NCBI GenBank assembly: GCA_947561585.1
Contig: CANNZV010001035.1
Span: 244,076-308,075 of the forward strand
Origin: Caprella mutica
Lineage: Eukaryota > Arthropoda > Malacostraca > Amphipoda > Caprellidae
DNA length: 64,000 bases
Direction of reading: 5' to 3'
Of the stretch, positions 46,651 through 58,469 are shown one piece after another. Position 1 is the stretch's first letter, and each line of letters begins with the position of its first letter. The translations under genes were made by a program, and so were the position numbers. Below the pieces are notes generated by a model that worked only from the letters and a program-made list of their open reading frames with translations, ran no database searches and was not told the DNA's origin.

Positions 46651-48119
46651 CTATGGATACTAATTTTAGAACTATGGATACTAATTTTAGAACTATGGAT
46701 ACTAATTTTAGAACTATGGATACTAATTATAGAACTATGGATACTAATTTTAGAACTATGGATACTAATTTTAGAACTATGGATACTAATTTTAGAACTA
46801 TGGATACTAATTTTAGAACTATGGATACTAATTATAGAACTATGGATACTAATTTTAGAACTATGGATACTAATTTTAGAACTATGGATACTAATTTTAG
46901 GACTATGGATACTAATTTTAGAACTATGGATACTAATTTTAGAACTATGGATACTAATTTTAGAACTATGGATACTAATTTTAGAACTATGGATACTAAT
47001 TTTAGAACTATGGATACTAATTATAGAACTATGGATACTAATTTTAGAACTATGGATACTAATTTTAGAACTATGGATACTAATTTTAGGACTATGGATA
47101 CTAATTTTAGAACTATGGATACTAATATTAGGACTATGGATACTAATATTAGAACTATGGATACTAATTTTAGAACTATGGATACTAATTTTAGAACTAT
47201 GGATACTAATTTTAGGACTATGGATACTAATTTTAGAACTATGGATACTAATATTAGAACTATGGATACTAATTTTAGAACTATGGATACTAATTTTAGA
47301 ACTATGGATACTAATTATAGAACTATGGATACTAATTTTAGAACTATGGATACTAATATTAGAACTATGGATACTAATTTTAGAACTATGGATACTAATT
47401 TTAGAACTATGGATACTAATTTTAGGACTATGGATACTAATTTTAGAACTATGGATACTAATATTAGAACTATGGATACTAATTTTAGAACTATGGATAC
47501 TAATTTTAGAACTATGGATACTAATTATAGAACTATGGATACTAATTTTAGAACTATGGATACTAATTTTAGAACTATGGATACTAATTTTAGAACTATG
47601 GATACTAATTTTAGAACTATGGATACTAATTTCAGAACTATGGATACTAATTTTAGAACTATGGATACTAATTTTAGGACTATGGATACTAATTTTAGAA
47701 CTATGGATACTAATATTAGAACTATGGATACTAATTTTAGAACTATGGATACTAATTTTAGAACTATGGATACTAATTTCAGAACTATGGATACTAATTT
47801 TAGATCTATGGATACTAATTTCAGAACTATGGATACTAATTTTAGGACTATGGATACTAATTTCAGAACTATGGATACTAATTTTAGGACTATGGATACT
47901 AATTTTAGAACTATGGATACTAATATTAGAACTATGGATACTAATTTTAGAACTATGGATACTAATTTTAGAACTATGGATACTAATTTTAGAACTATGG
48001 ATACTAATTTTAGAACTATGGATACTAATTTCAGAACTATGGATACTAATTTTAGGACTATGGATACTAATTTCAGAACTATGGATACTAATTTCAGAAC
48101 TATGGATACTAATTTTAGA
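46651..48119. repeat. 21-bp minisatellite, about 70 copies
   Basis: Unit AACTATGGATACTAATTTTAG plus rare TATTAG, TATAG, TTCAG and GGACTATGG variants. Three frames (538, 503 and 199 codons) are open on both strands purely through the 21-bp period; they are not genes. Variants recur in blocks, showing multi-unit duplication. Confidence 0.97.
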
Positions 48120-48249
48120 TGCATTACGACTAGTTTCGTAAGAAACTATAAATCCGTGATCTAAAAATTGAACAATATTTGATTGAATATTACTAAAAAT
48201 TATTAATTTAACATACCTATTTAAATTTTTGTAATTTCTAAGATTCAGA

Positions 48250-48412
48250 AATATCATCATTCTGGATATCTACACTCAGAATAATCACACTCAGAATATC
48301 TACACTCAGAATAATCACACTCAGAATATCATCATTCTGGATATCTACACTCAGATTATCTACACTCAGAATATCTACACTCAGAATATCTACACTCAGA
48401 ATATAAACACTC
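48250..48412. repeat. 15-bp minisatellite, short
   Basis: AATATCTACACTCAG and AATAATCACACTCAG units with a duplicated ATCATCATTCTGG insert. Confidence 0.85.
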
Positions 48413-48861
48413 CGTACACTCTATAAAATCTCTCAAATTTCTTATCATGTCTCCCTCTCTTCCCATCAAAACAAATTTAGGTTTTCTCCCGTAACTTTTC
48501 TGGAAGTCTTCAAAATATAAAAAGTTTCACGTTAATGTACTTCAAGGGAAATATTCGCTACGAACCTGAGGCACTTGTCACAATATTAAAATAACTAAAA
48601 ATAAGGAAATAATAAAAGAAAATGATAAAAATGGTGGACATATGCCAAATTCTGTAATGTTATCTTATTTTATTCAAATTTTGTTCGGTCAGGTATTCTC
48701 CATGAATTAAATTTCTTACTTGCGGCTGTTGCTTCCAGCTGTTCAGATAACTAAAATTTATAAAACTACTTAATTAACTCTGCTAATTTTACTTGCTTGT
48801 ATAACGACGAAATTAGGCCTATTTTCCAGATGAAATGGATTGAAATGGAATTTGCTATTTT
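48413..48861. other. AT-rich DNA
   Basis: Nothing seen. Confidence 0.3.
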
Positions 48862-49216
48862 ATCCTAGATACGATCAGAGCTATAGTATTCTAGATACGA
48901 TCAGAGCTATAGTATCCTAGATACGATCAGAGCTATAGTATCCTAGATACGATCAGAGCTATAGTATCCTAGATACGATCAGAGCTATAGTATCCTAGAT
49001 ACGATCAGAGCTATAGTGTCCTAGATGCGATCAGAGCTATAGTATTCTAGATACGATCAGAGCTATAGTATCCTAGATACGATCAGAGCTATAGTATCCT
49101 AGATACGATCAGAGCTATAGTATCCTAGATATGATCAGAGCTATAGTATCCTAGATACGATCAGAGCTATAGTATCCTAGATGTGATCAGAGCTATGGTA
49201 TCCTAGATACGATCAG
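48862..49216. repeat. 26-bp minisatellite, about 14 copies
   Basis: Unit TATCCTAGATACGATCAGAG then CTATAG. Highly uniform. Confidence 0.95.
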
Positions 49217-49324
49217 TAAATAATTATTGCTCCACATACCATGACTATTTTGTTAAAAATATTAAACATGCTTCGTTAATAAAAATTGAATAATGAAGTG
49301 AATGATTACCCTTCAAGTTACTTT

Positions 49325-49640
49325 ATGCAGAAGGTATGTTTTGATCGGCGTTTTATGTATATATTTATTTGTAATCTTGTTATTCGCATAACTCAAAAAG
49401 TATTGAACCAAATGGCCTGAAATTTAATGGGACTATTGGACATTATCCTGGAAAATTTTGATATATTTTAGGAGTGATCAGGTCAAAGGTCAAAGTCACA
49501 TAAATGTTTTTTTTTTGTCATAAGACGATTCATATGAATGAAGCATTAAATTATTCAGTGTTCTGTTACCCACATTATCATACCAAGAACAAAAAAGATA
49601 TAGGCGGTGAAGGTATGTGCTCTACGAGTGCCCATCTAGT
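49325..49640. mobile_element. Dispersed repeat, possible Helitron end (second copy)
   Basis: Pairs with 10150-10410: TGTAATCTTGTTATTCGCAT, AGGTCAAAGTCACATAAATG, and a terminal ACGAGTGCCCATCTAGTTTT. It contains an additional AT-rich insert relative to the other copy. Confidence 0.5.
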
Positions 49641-50700
49641 TTTATTTATACTAAAATTATATACTGTACCATTATCGTTACCATTTATTTAATATCTTTA
49701 GCTAAATCTGAGGGCCAGGAACAGAATAAAGTGTGGAGAGTTAAATGACACAAATATTATAACTATTGCGAATGAGCAAATCTATTAATTATTATCTAAT
49801 ATACGATGAGTTTAAACAAATAACTGTATCGAATATCTTTTGTTTTATTTAAACTGAAGATAGCATAAGATTAATATTTGACTATAAATGTATGCAGATA
49901 AAACACTCCGGTCTGTTTTTTAAGAATTTTCAAACTTCCTGTTTGTTTTCGAATATGAAATTTGAGAATGTTTGTGAGTTTCCAAGACGAAAATATTTGA
50001 AATTTAAATGGACAATATTATTCATATATAATTCAAGTGGAAAAATCATCACGATTTATTGCACAAACCTATTTAAACGAACAAGATGGAACATTTGGGT
50101 GAACGATTGGAACTGAATTTATCATTATATTATCTGCTGAAATTTGATAAACAAAGTCTGCTATCTGAAAAATAATGGGAAGTACAAATAAATTAGGTAT
50201 ACGATATTAAATGACTAGGTTTGCAAAGAATTAATTAATCTGTTAAATTGATCGATAATACATATTTAATCGGAATAACATTTATTTAGCATCACACAAA
50301 AATGAATATTCTTTTTGAGAAATTTCCAGTGTTTATTGTTATTCAGCCTGGAATAATTTTATAGTTTTTGTTAATAAAATATGAAAGATTGCGTTAAGTT
50401 AAAATCATAGAAAGAGCTTCCAATTCAAAATGAAAAATACTGTTAAATTTTCAAAGAAGAATACCATTAAATAATACAAAAAGAAGAGAAATCTCCAGGA
50501 AAGAAAAACAGAATTATAATTTTAGAAAACATAGCATCAAAATTCCAGCGAAATTAAAATTTCAGAGAAAATTACAATTAACATTCCAGAAAAAAACACC
50601 AATTAAGTTCTAGAAAAACGTAAGTATTTTCTCTGACTTGAAAATCGCTTCAGCAATAAAATGATCGAATTCTTCATTTCAATTTCTCTCAATAACATTG
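49641..50700. other. AT-rich DNA
   Basis: No supported feature. 50460-50620 has loose TTCCAG.AAA repetition. Confidence 0.3.
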
Positions 50701-50704
50701 CATC

Positions 50705-50790
50705 GAGTCTGCAAAATGGGATTCGAACTCCCGAATGTTGGGCCGATACTGCCGAGTGAGGGCGAAATGTTTCGAATTATTCATACGACA
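50705..50790 (-). mobile_element. tRNA-like SINE fragment
   Basis: On the minus strand GGGAGTTCGAATCCCATTTT is a good B-box. Upstream, the GGCAGTATCGGCCC segment only weakly resembles an A-box. No complete cloverleaf. Confidence 0.35.
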
Positions 50791-51034
50791 TGCACTCTAC
50801 CCTGAATATTTCATGATAAAAAAACACAAAGTCGCGGGTACAAAGCGATGCAGTGTTGTAAAAAAAGAAAAAATAGACTATAAATATATTAAAATGTTAT
50901 AGTGCCAAAACATAACTCTATACAAGCATCCTTTGATGTTTTCTATTTTTATTTCAAATTTTTCTCCAAAATGACTAAATTTTTTCATGCCAAATTCCTA
51001 GTAAATTCCACCTTCTGGTTTTATGTAATTCTAT

Positions 51035-51160
51035 TCATGAAGTCATTTTTCTTTCTGGCTGCTTCTTCCAGTCCCTTGTATTTAATTTGCTTTTGCTGAC
51101 AGCGATATGGACTCAGTGGGGTTTAGAGTTAGACGTTAAACCCCCAATCAAATCCATTAC
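51035..51160 (+). mobile_element. 3' fragment of the 18683 dispersed repeat
   Basis: GGCTGCTTCTTCCAGTCCCT to GTTAGACGTTAAACCCCCAA, ending at the same boundary as the other copies. Confidence 0.6.
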
Positions 51161-51420
51161 AGTTGATCTCTTGTATAATTATTAAATCTTGTATAGTGTA
51201 TATAGAGTCCTGATGAAGGAAGTAGCTTCTATAGTGAACAAATTTTCTTTAGTCTGCCATAAAATTGCCCTTAGTTTTCTAAAACTGATGACAATTAATT
51301 ATGTAATATTGTATATCTGATAAAACTCACATACCTAAAATTTATATTAACTGTTCATAAATGCAAACCTCCCGATACATCTAATTCATAAGTTTGATTT
51401 ATACCTGATACATAGTATTC

Positions 51421-51660
51421 CGAGACCGAAATTTCCGAAACCGATTTTCCGCTCAAATCTCATGTTTAAAAAATGTCAAAACATGTCAAAATTACTAATG
51501 TTACGTATCATCTTTCAACGGTTAATGAAGTTATCCAATTCTAATAAATACACTACACTTATTTTACTACTCATAATTTGAACTTTTTCTCCTATTGTTC
51601 TTTAATAACACCATTACAAACTGAGACCGAATTTTCCAAGACCAAAATTTCCCTAGAACT
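51421..51660. repeat. Two pairs of 15-mers
   Basis: GAGACCGAAATTTCC with GAAACCGATTTTCCG (51421-51450), and GAGACCGAATTTTCC with AAGACCAAAATTTCC (51620-51650). Same 15-bp period as the transposon ends elsewhere but in direct orientation and without the shared skeleton. Possibly a remnant of a fifth family. Confidence 0.4.
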
Positions 51661-51797
51661 CCCGGAATCTTCCATGGATATCAAGAATAGACCAAGGATA
51701 CCGAAATTAATATTCCCTAGCAAATACTTAAAATGAATGTATGCGCCTATATGCATAATGATGCATATAGTATATACAAATTGTATGGATATAAATG

Positions 51798-51885
51798 AAG
51801 TGGTGTTTCCCGGACGCGAACTCGCAACTTGTTGTCTCCAGTTGTTATGTGTGTGCGACGCTACCTCTCAGCCATCATGGAAATA
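51798..51885 (-). mobile_element. tRNA-derived SINE head
   Basis: Minus strand: TGGCTGAGAGGTAGCGTCG is an A-box and GCGAGTTCGCGTCCGG a B-box about 50 bp later, in tRNA order and spacing. No acceptor stem or intact cloverleaf was traced, so a SINE is favoured over a functional tRNA. Confidence 0.6.
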
Positions 51886-51979
51886 GTAGAAGTAGTATTT
51901 CGAAAACTTTATGCAATATAGTAACACGCGGGCATTTTAAAAATATTATCGATAGCTATCCCTTAATATTTTATTAATT

Positions 51980-52405
51980 TGTATATTTTCTTTATAACAG
52001 TTTCTTTTTTAATATTCCCTCCATAACGGAAGGATTTCTTGGAATATTCCCTCATAATCGTAAAGGGATCAACTAATTTTTTCTAATTCGTGGAATATTC
52101 CCTCAAAATCGTAAAGGGATCAACTAATTTTTTTCTAATTCGTGGAATATTCCCTCAAAATCGTAAAGGGATCAACTAATTTTTACTAATTCCTGGAATA
52201 TTTCCTCAAAATCGTAAGGGGATCAACTAATTTTACTAATTCCTGGAATATTCCCTCCAATCGTATAAGTTAATCAACTAGTTTTCACTAATTCCCAAAA
52301 TAATACGGGGATCCACTAAATTTTCTTCAATTCCTGGAATATTCCCTGGATATTGTAAGAGGATTCGATAAATTTGAACTATTCCAGGAATATTCCCTCG
52401 ATATC
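51980..52405. repeat. Degenerate about 50-bp repeat
   Basis: Seven to eight units containing GGAATATTCCCTCAAAATCG then GGGATCAACTAATTTTT. GGAATATTCC is itself a palindrome, so every unit carries a small dyad. Confidence 0.85.
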
Positions 52406-52834
52406 ATTTTACGATAGCAGATAATGAGGGAATATATAAATATCGAGGAAATATTCCAGGAATATCTCAATGTTACCACGGTGAAGGTTTCATACCTACC
52501 CAATTTTTACCTTCGCTGATTGCGGAAGGTCATGTTGTAGGCTCCCTTTATTTATTTGTATTGATTGTTTTGATTTAGTATTACCTAGTATGATTTACCT
52601 CTTGAAATCTGAATTATTGTGCATGGCACGCACATTTCAAGGGAATATACTGTTTATAATGCTACAAATAGGATAGAAATGTATTTTTTCTTAGTTATAT
52701 GTTATGATTTATTTATTCGTTATTCCTCATAGCAAATTTTTTTCTAATCTAAAAGCTTTTCTAGTCAAAGAATATACATAGGGACAGGTATATTAAATTA
52801 CATATTACTGAATGTTTGAGAAAAAACATATATA
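52406..52834. other. AT-rich DNA
   Basis: Nothing seen. Confidence 0.3.
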
Positions 52835-54030
52835 CAGGGTGATTAAAAAAAAGGCAACCGGGATTTTGGATGATAATATTTTCCAAACTATACGGGCCAC
52901 TTTTTAATGTTTTATTGCATCTTGAAGATAATCTTTTTCTCAATTAATTGGTTAATTCATTTCAAGTTGTGACTTCGAACAATGGTGTGACTTCGATTAC
53001 AATAAAGTTGGTCAGAAATCAAATCCCACAGAAAAATAGTTTATGAAATAGAACAAAACTCCTTTCAATATTCCTTTCAAACCACAATAAAATACATGAC
53101 CATAAAAGTAAAATTTATACCGTTAGCAAGTTTAAAAGAATATCATTCAATTACTAATTTTAATCTCTATGTCCATCCGTGTACCCTCCATTTCTCTCGG
53201 TGCAAATTTCTGCTCTTGTTCTCCTTGTCCGTACAGACCTGCTGATAATCTTTAGATTTTTTCTTAGTTCTTCAAAGTCTGTAATTATGTTGCTCTTCAA
53301 TTCACGAATATTTCATGGAGCTTTGGTAAATAAATTATTCTTTATGTAACCCCAAAATAAACAATTAACATTGGTTTAAATTTGGGGGACACTCAATATC
53401 CTGTCCAATTTATTTTTTCAATTGTTGATAGAACATCTCACTGAGCGATCACGAACAATAATGCGGCGATGGATAGGAGCTCCACCTTGGGCCAAAGTAG
53501 TCAGTTGAATATTTCACCAAATTTCTCTCTTAGATGTGGAACAATCAAATCATTAAGCATATCTAAATATTTTTATCCGTTCAGATTTCCCTTTTAGAAG
53601 GTGGGTCCGATAAAACACAGTTTCCGCACAATGCAACCCACACTGATAACTTCTCTCTTCACATGCTTATTTCATAATTGATTGACGGAAGGAAATGGAG
53701 AATAAAATTAATTATTAAATAATATTTTTTTTAAGTTGTTAACGGTATAAATTTTACTTTTATGGTCATGTATTTTATTGTGGTTTGAAAGGAATATTGA
53801 AAGGAGTTTTGTTCTATTTTATAAACTTTTTTTCTTCGGGATTTGATTTCTGACCAGCTTTATTGTAATCGAAGTCACACCATTGTTCGAAGTCACAACT
53901 TGAAATGAATTAACCAATTAATTGAAAAAAAGATTATCCTCAAGATGTAATAAAACATTAAAAAGTGGCCCGTATAGTTTGGAAAATATTATCATCCAAT
54001 ATCCCGGGTGCCTTTTTTTGAATCACCCTG
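52835..54030 (-). mobile_element. Tc1/mariner-type element with about 300-bp inverted repeats
   Basis: CAGGGTGATTAAAAAAAAGG at the left and its inverse TTTTTTTGAATCACCCTG at the right, flanked by TA on both sides (52833-52834, 54031-54032). The inverted repeats extend to about 53142 and from about 53730. The middle carries a dead transposase on the minus strand. Confidence 0.85.
53190..53640 (-). pseudogene. Decayed mariner-family transposase
   Basis: Minus-strand fragments in order: YLDMLNDLIVPHLREKF, AQGGAPIHRRIIVRDRS (matching the QQDGAPPH catalytic region with the Asp lost), SPKFKPMLIVYFGV (from SPDLNPLDFFLWG) and a C-terminal LHEIFVN/TITDFEEL. Several stops and at least one frameshift. 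It cannot encode an active enzyme. Confidence 0.7.
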
Positions 54031-54032
54031 TA

Positions 54033-54556
54033 TTAAGTAATGACTGTTGTCTCGACTGTGATTTCTTTTGGAGTGGTATATCTGGTTATATGTAATTAAT
54101 CAATATATAAAAGTTACTCAAACAAATATTACGAGATGTCATAAAGTTGAACATACGTAGTTAAACAACTACATTCACACTCATTTTACGTAACTAAAGC
54201 TACAAAAAAATCATTATCGACGTAGAAATTAGTGTAATGTTACGTAGTTGAGCTGTGGAAACTAGCTAACTTGCAAAAAATAGATTATAATACTAATAAG
54301 CTAGATATTGTAAAAGGAAAGAATTGTGTGAAATCTTATGTACTATAGTTACATAACCTAAGTTAAAATTACTTGTTACACTTAAGAGCGCTGAATAAAG
54401 CTATGTTTCAGATTTAGTAGAATGACAAATCCTAACAGTCGTTTTATTGCCAAGAATTCTCATAAATTAACTTTATGAGAATGTCTTAGACTTAATGTAT
54501 ATAACTATTTGAATAGGTTCTCACTCAATCATGATATATGCATACAGTTATCGGTT
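54033..54556. other. AT-rich DNA
   Basis: Several ACGTAGTTAA/ACTACGTA-like strings at 54140-54260; no clear element. Confidence 0.3.
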
Positions 54557-55556
54557 CCCGGAAAGAAGCCTACAGGAAAGAAGCCCATAGGAAAAATGCC
54601 CACAGAAAATGGCCTACATGGAAAAATGCCCACAGTGAAAAATGCCTATAAGGAAAAAAGTCCACAACTAACTAATGTTTATAATACAGAAAAACATAAA
54701 TGTGTTTTAAATAATGGCATAAGTCAACGGCAAATATTCTATAATACAGTTGTATTTAATTTATTTTAGTATGGGGTCTTTCAGCCATTTCGACTATATC
54801 GCCGACGTCAAAATAAATTTAAAAAAAGAGGACTGGTAGAAGCAGTAAGAAAGGAAAGTAGCTCCATGAACAAAGTCACCTACCACCGTTGCTGATGGAT
54901 GCAGAAAAGCTACTCCGTAAATGCCTTCATAAAAATCTGAAAATCTAAGACCTCTTAGTTGAAAAGCATAAACATAGCGCTATCCTCTAAAACTGAAAGT
55001 AGTGTTAAAAAATTATAAATATGGTAACTATGAAAAAAGATAATACATAATCCAAATTACAACGTTCGGGGTCCAAGGACCGCCACCTCCCTTCTCTTCC
55101 ATTCACCTCAGACAGCTTCAGGATAGAGCCCCTGATGCAAAATATAATTTAAATGGTAAAATGAAAATCACGGAGGATTTTTAAGTTCATTTACTATAAA
55201 ATTTAATTTCAACAAGTAGGAATACAATTAATCTTAACGATGAAGACTTTTAAAATGTGACAAAAAGTGCAAGACATAGAAAACTAAATGAATATGCTTG
55301 CCTATGTAAACTTATGCCCTTATTTAAAACACCTTCATGTTTTTTCTGTATTTTAAAAATTATGTAGTTGTAGGTTGTTTTTTCCAGTGGGCTTTTATAC
55401 CTGCGGGCATTTTTCCTGTGGGCATTTTTCCTGTGGGTTTTTTCCTGTGGGCATTTTTCCTGTGAGTTTTTTTCCTGTGGGTATTTTTCCTGTGGGTTTT
55501 TTTCCTATGGGTTTTTATTCCGTGGGCAGTTTTCCTGTGGGCTTCTTTCCGGTCAT
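54557..55556. mobile_element. Transposon bounded by inverted 15-bp arrays (family D), with nested insert
   Basis: Left end: CCGGAAAGAAGCCTACAG plus six to seven units of GGAAAAATGCCCACA type. Right end (55378-55556): the reverse complement with about eleven units, ending GGCTTCTTTCCGGTCATT. Inside the arrays the arms are also inverted (GTGTTTTAAATAATGGCATA). The middle (54775-55140) is a nested copy of the 18683 repeat on the minus strand. A solo arm of this family is at 4025-4385. Confidence 0.85.
54775..55140 (-). mobile_element. Reverse copy of the 18683 dispersed repeat, nested
   Basis: Reverse complement matches the 5' portion at 18683-18900 (GAATGGAAGAGAAGGG, TTTTAGAGGATAGCGCTA) and part of the 3' portion (GGTGACTTTGTTCATGGA). 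Lies wholly inside the family D transposon. Confidence 0.65.
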
Positions 55557-55639
55557 TCATTTATCAAACCTTTTCTTAACCTTCATTCAAAGGAATATCA
55601 CCATGCGGTGAATTTACCGCGCGGTGAATTGAGGGAGGT

Positions 55640-55764
55640 GAAGTTATCGCTCTTCTTCATTATCATGGATACCAATTAAAATAAAAGTTTAATAATTATA
55701 ATATATTTATTCCTATAACATCGGAAATGAACAACCGTACGATAACTCGAAACTAACCCTATTT
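55640..55764. mobile_element. Right half of an ATCGGTC-family MITE
   Basis: TATCATGGATACCAATTAAA begins at the palindrome centre; CGATAACTCGAAACTAACCCT is the outer end. The left half is missing. Confidence 0.55.
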
Positions 55765-56358
55765 GACATCGGTTAACAGAAAATATTGAAAAAGCTGGCA
55801 TCTTAACTATTAATTAATTTAACCCTTCGCTGAGCACTTTTTTTGAAATATGATGATTGTTTTACAAGAAATTTCAAATAAAAATAAAATAAATAATGGT
55901 TACTGAAATCTAAGTTTTATATAACATATTTCTTTTCTTTTTAATGCAGAAATGACATAGACATAAAATATGTACGAACGTGCAAGAAAGTTTAACCTCT
56001 TTCCAATAGAAAGGTAAAGAGCTACCTGCTCTGTTCCAACTCAAATTATCGAGGAAATTTTCCTATGCTATTCGTACGGGGATAAAAATGAGGCTCGTAT
56101 ATATCCATACAGCTGACTATTTACTTAATCTTTGTATTTATTTATTTAATCTTCGGATAGCTGAAATACAACCATATTTACTGCTGCAAAGTTCATGGAA
56201 AAATGTATTCTATTAAAAAAGTTACGAGTTATTCTTTCATGAATTTAATAAATTAAAACAATAATCTCCAAGATTATGAAAATACTTTTCAATCACATCG
56301 AATTGGTTTGTCTTCAATAGACTCAATGACTCGGAACTAACTTGCCTGTTGTTTGCAG
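55765..56358. other. AT-rich DNA
   Basis: 55831-55880 resembles the degenerate repeat at 27771-27930. Otherwise nothing seen. Confidence 0.3.
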
Positions 56359-56489
56359 AAGGTGTTTCAAGATGGAATGTTCAAGACGTTAAGGAGCTTA
56401 TCCTCCAGTTCCTGTCCATTGTCCCACTGGTCACAGATCACCAGATTGTAATCCAGATCTTCTCCTGGTCACAAGCCACCAGATTGTAA
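56359..56489 (+). CDS. Weak candidate terminal exon
   Basis: Acceptor CCTGTTGTTTGCAG. In the phase left by 14940 it reads 43 codons, EGVSRWNVQDVKELILQFLS then IVPLVTDHQIVIQIF, to TAA at 56487-56489. The stop lies in a 38-bp tandem repeat (56442-56545) that the reading enters. An alternative phase is also open for about 30 codons. It competes with 62022-62134 as the partner of the 14941 donor. Confidence 0.2.
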
Positions 56490-56545
56490 TCCAGATCTTC
56501 TTCTGGTCACAAGCCACCAGATTGTAATCCAGATCTTCTCCTGGT
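56442..56545. repeat. 38-bp repeat, about 2.7 copies
   Basis: CAGATTGTAATCCAGATCTT then CTCCTGGTCACAAGCCAC. Confidence 0.9.
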
Positions 56546-57047
56546 CATCCAGTATAGAAAGGGAGTGCCGAAGTGTAACTAAAGTCGCATCACACTTAAC
56601 TCGTCAAACGGAAGGTATTATTAGAACTCTTTCAGAAGATTACCATTAAATTGTTGTATCAAATTTAAACAGAGTTAAGCCATGCTAGAGTTAACTGTTT
56701 CCGAATAGATGTGTTATTTTGACACATTTAATGATAATATGAAATAATAATAATACAATACTGTGAAATTTATAATTTATTACATTTGTGAAATCGTTGA
56801 TTCATATGGTTTAAAATGATGAGAAACAATAGAAACAGTTTGCAAATTTTAGACAATATTGAAAAAAATTTTGATGGGAAGATATTTCTTCCATAAGGTC
56901 TTAAACTCCAAATTAATTCGTCTCTGCAAGAAGATACAAATAATATTCCAATAGGGATGAACTCTTATATGGTGAAGAACATCCATACAATATCTATTAA
57001 CAGTCAATTAATTTATTCATTTACATACTCATACCTCAAAAATGGTG
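56546..57047. other. AT-rich DNA
   Basis: Nothing seen. Confidence 0.3.
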
Positions 57048-58326
57048 AAAAAGCATTCATTATTCAAGCATTCATTATTCACGCATTCATTATTCACGCA
57101 TTCATTATTCAAGCATTCATTATTCAAGCATTCATTATTCACGCATTCATTATTCAAGCATTCATTATTCACGCATTCATTATTCACGCATTCATTATTC
57201 ACGCATTCATTATTCAAGCATTCATTATTCAAGCATTCATTTTTCAAGCATTCATTATTCACGCATTCATTATTCACGCATTCATTATTCACGCATTCAT
57301 TATTCACGCATTCATTATTCAAGCATTCATTATTCACGCATTCATTATTCAAGCATTCATTAATCAAGCATTCATTTTTCAAGCATTCATTATTCAAGCA
57401 TTCATTATTCACGCATTCATTATTCACGCATTCATTATTCAAGCATTCATTATTCAAGCATTCATTATTCAAGCATTCATTTTTCAAGCATTCATTATTC
57501 AAGCATTCATTATTCAAGCATTCATTATTCACGCATTCATTATTAAAGCATTCATTATTCAAGCATTCATTATTCACGCATTCATTATCCAAGCATTCAT
57601 TATTCAAGCATTCATTATTCATGCATTCATTATTCAATCATTCATTATTCACGCATTCATTATTCACGCATTCATTATTCACGCATTCATTATTCACGCA
57701 TTCATTATTCAAGCATTCATTATTCAAGCATTCATTATTCACGCATTCATTATTCAAGCATTCATTATTCAAGCATTCATTATTCACGCATTCATTATTC
57801 ACGCATTCATTATTCACGCATTCATTATTCAAGCATTCATTATTCAAGCATTCATTTTTCAAGCATTCATTATTCACGCATTCATTATTCACGCATTCAT
57901 TATTCACGCATTCATTATTCACACATTCATTATTCAAGCATTCATTATTCAAGCATTCATTTTTCAACCATTCATTATTCAAGCATTCATTATTCATTCA
58001 TTCATTATTCACGCATTCATTATTAAAGCATTCATTATTCAAGCATTCATTATTCAAGCATTCATTTTTCAAGCATTCATTATTCAAGCATTCATTATTC
58101 ATTCATTCATTATTCACGCATTCCTTATTCAAGCATTCATTATTCATTCATTCATTATTCAAGCATTCATTATTCATTCATTCATTATTCAAGCATTCAT
58201 TATTCAAGCATTCATTATTCATTCATTCATTATTCAAGCATTCATTATTCATTCATTCATTATTCAAGCATTCATTATTCATTCATTCATTATTCACGCA
58301 TTCATTATTCACGCATTCTTTATTCA
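57048..58326. repeat. 15-bp minisatellite, about 85 copies
   Basis: Unit CATTCATTATTCAAG alternating with CATTCATTATTCACG and, at the right, TTCATTCATTATTCA variants. The variant order recurs in blocks. All large frames on both strands (475, 442 and 202 codons) are period artefacts. Confidence 0.97.
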
Positions 58327-58469
58327 AAAACAAATCCATCCTTCACCATATGAAAAAGGAAGACTATTAATGACCATAAATTGAGTTCTGTTATAATAGA
58401 AACGACCACTTTAGGAGCTTGAATTCGGTAAATTGATGATGTTCGGTAATTGGTACTTTATCCCTTCAC

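Noticed and set aside
46644..48260. Open frames of 538, 503 and 199 codons on both strands
   Set aside because: The 21-bp unit keeps several frames open at once. Overlapping frames on both strands with only heptapeptide repeats are not genes.
50705..51885. Functional tRNA genes on the minus strand
   Set aside because: A- and B-box-like motifs are present, but no acceptor stem or anticodon arm could be traced; SINE remnants fit better.
56957..58384. Open frames of 475, 442 and 202 codons
   Set aside because: Artefacts of the 15-bp period of the CATTCATTATTCAAG array.
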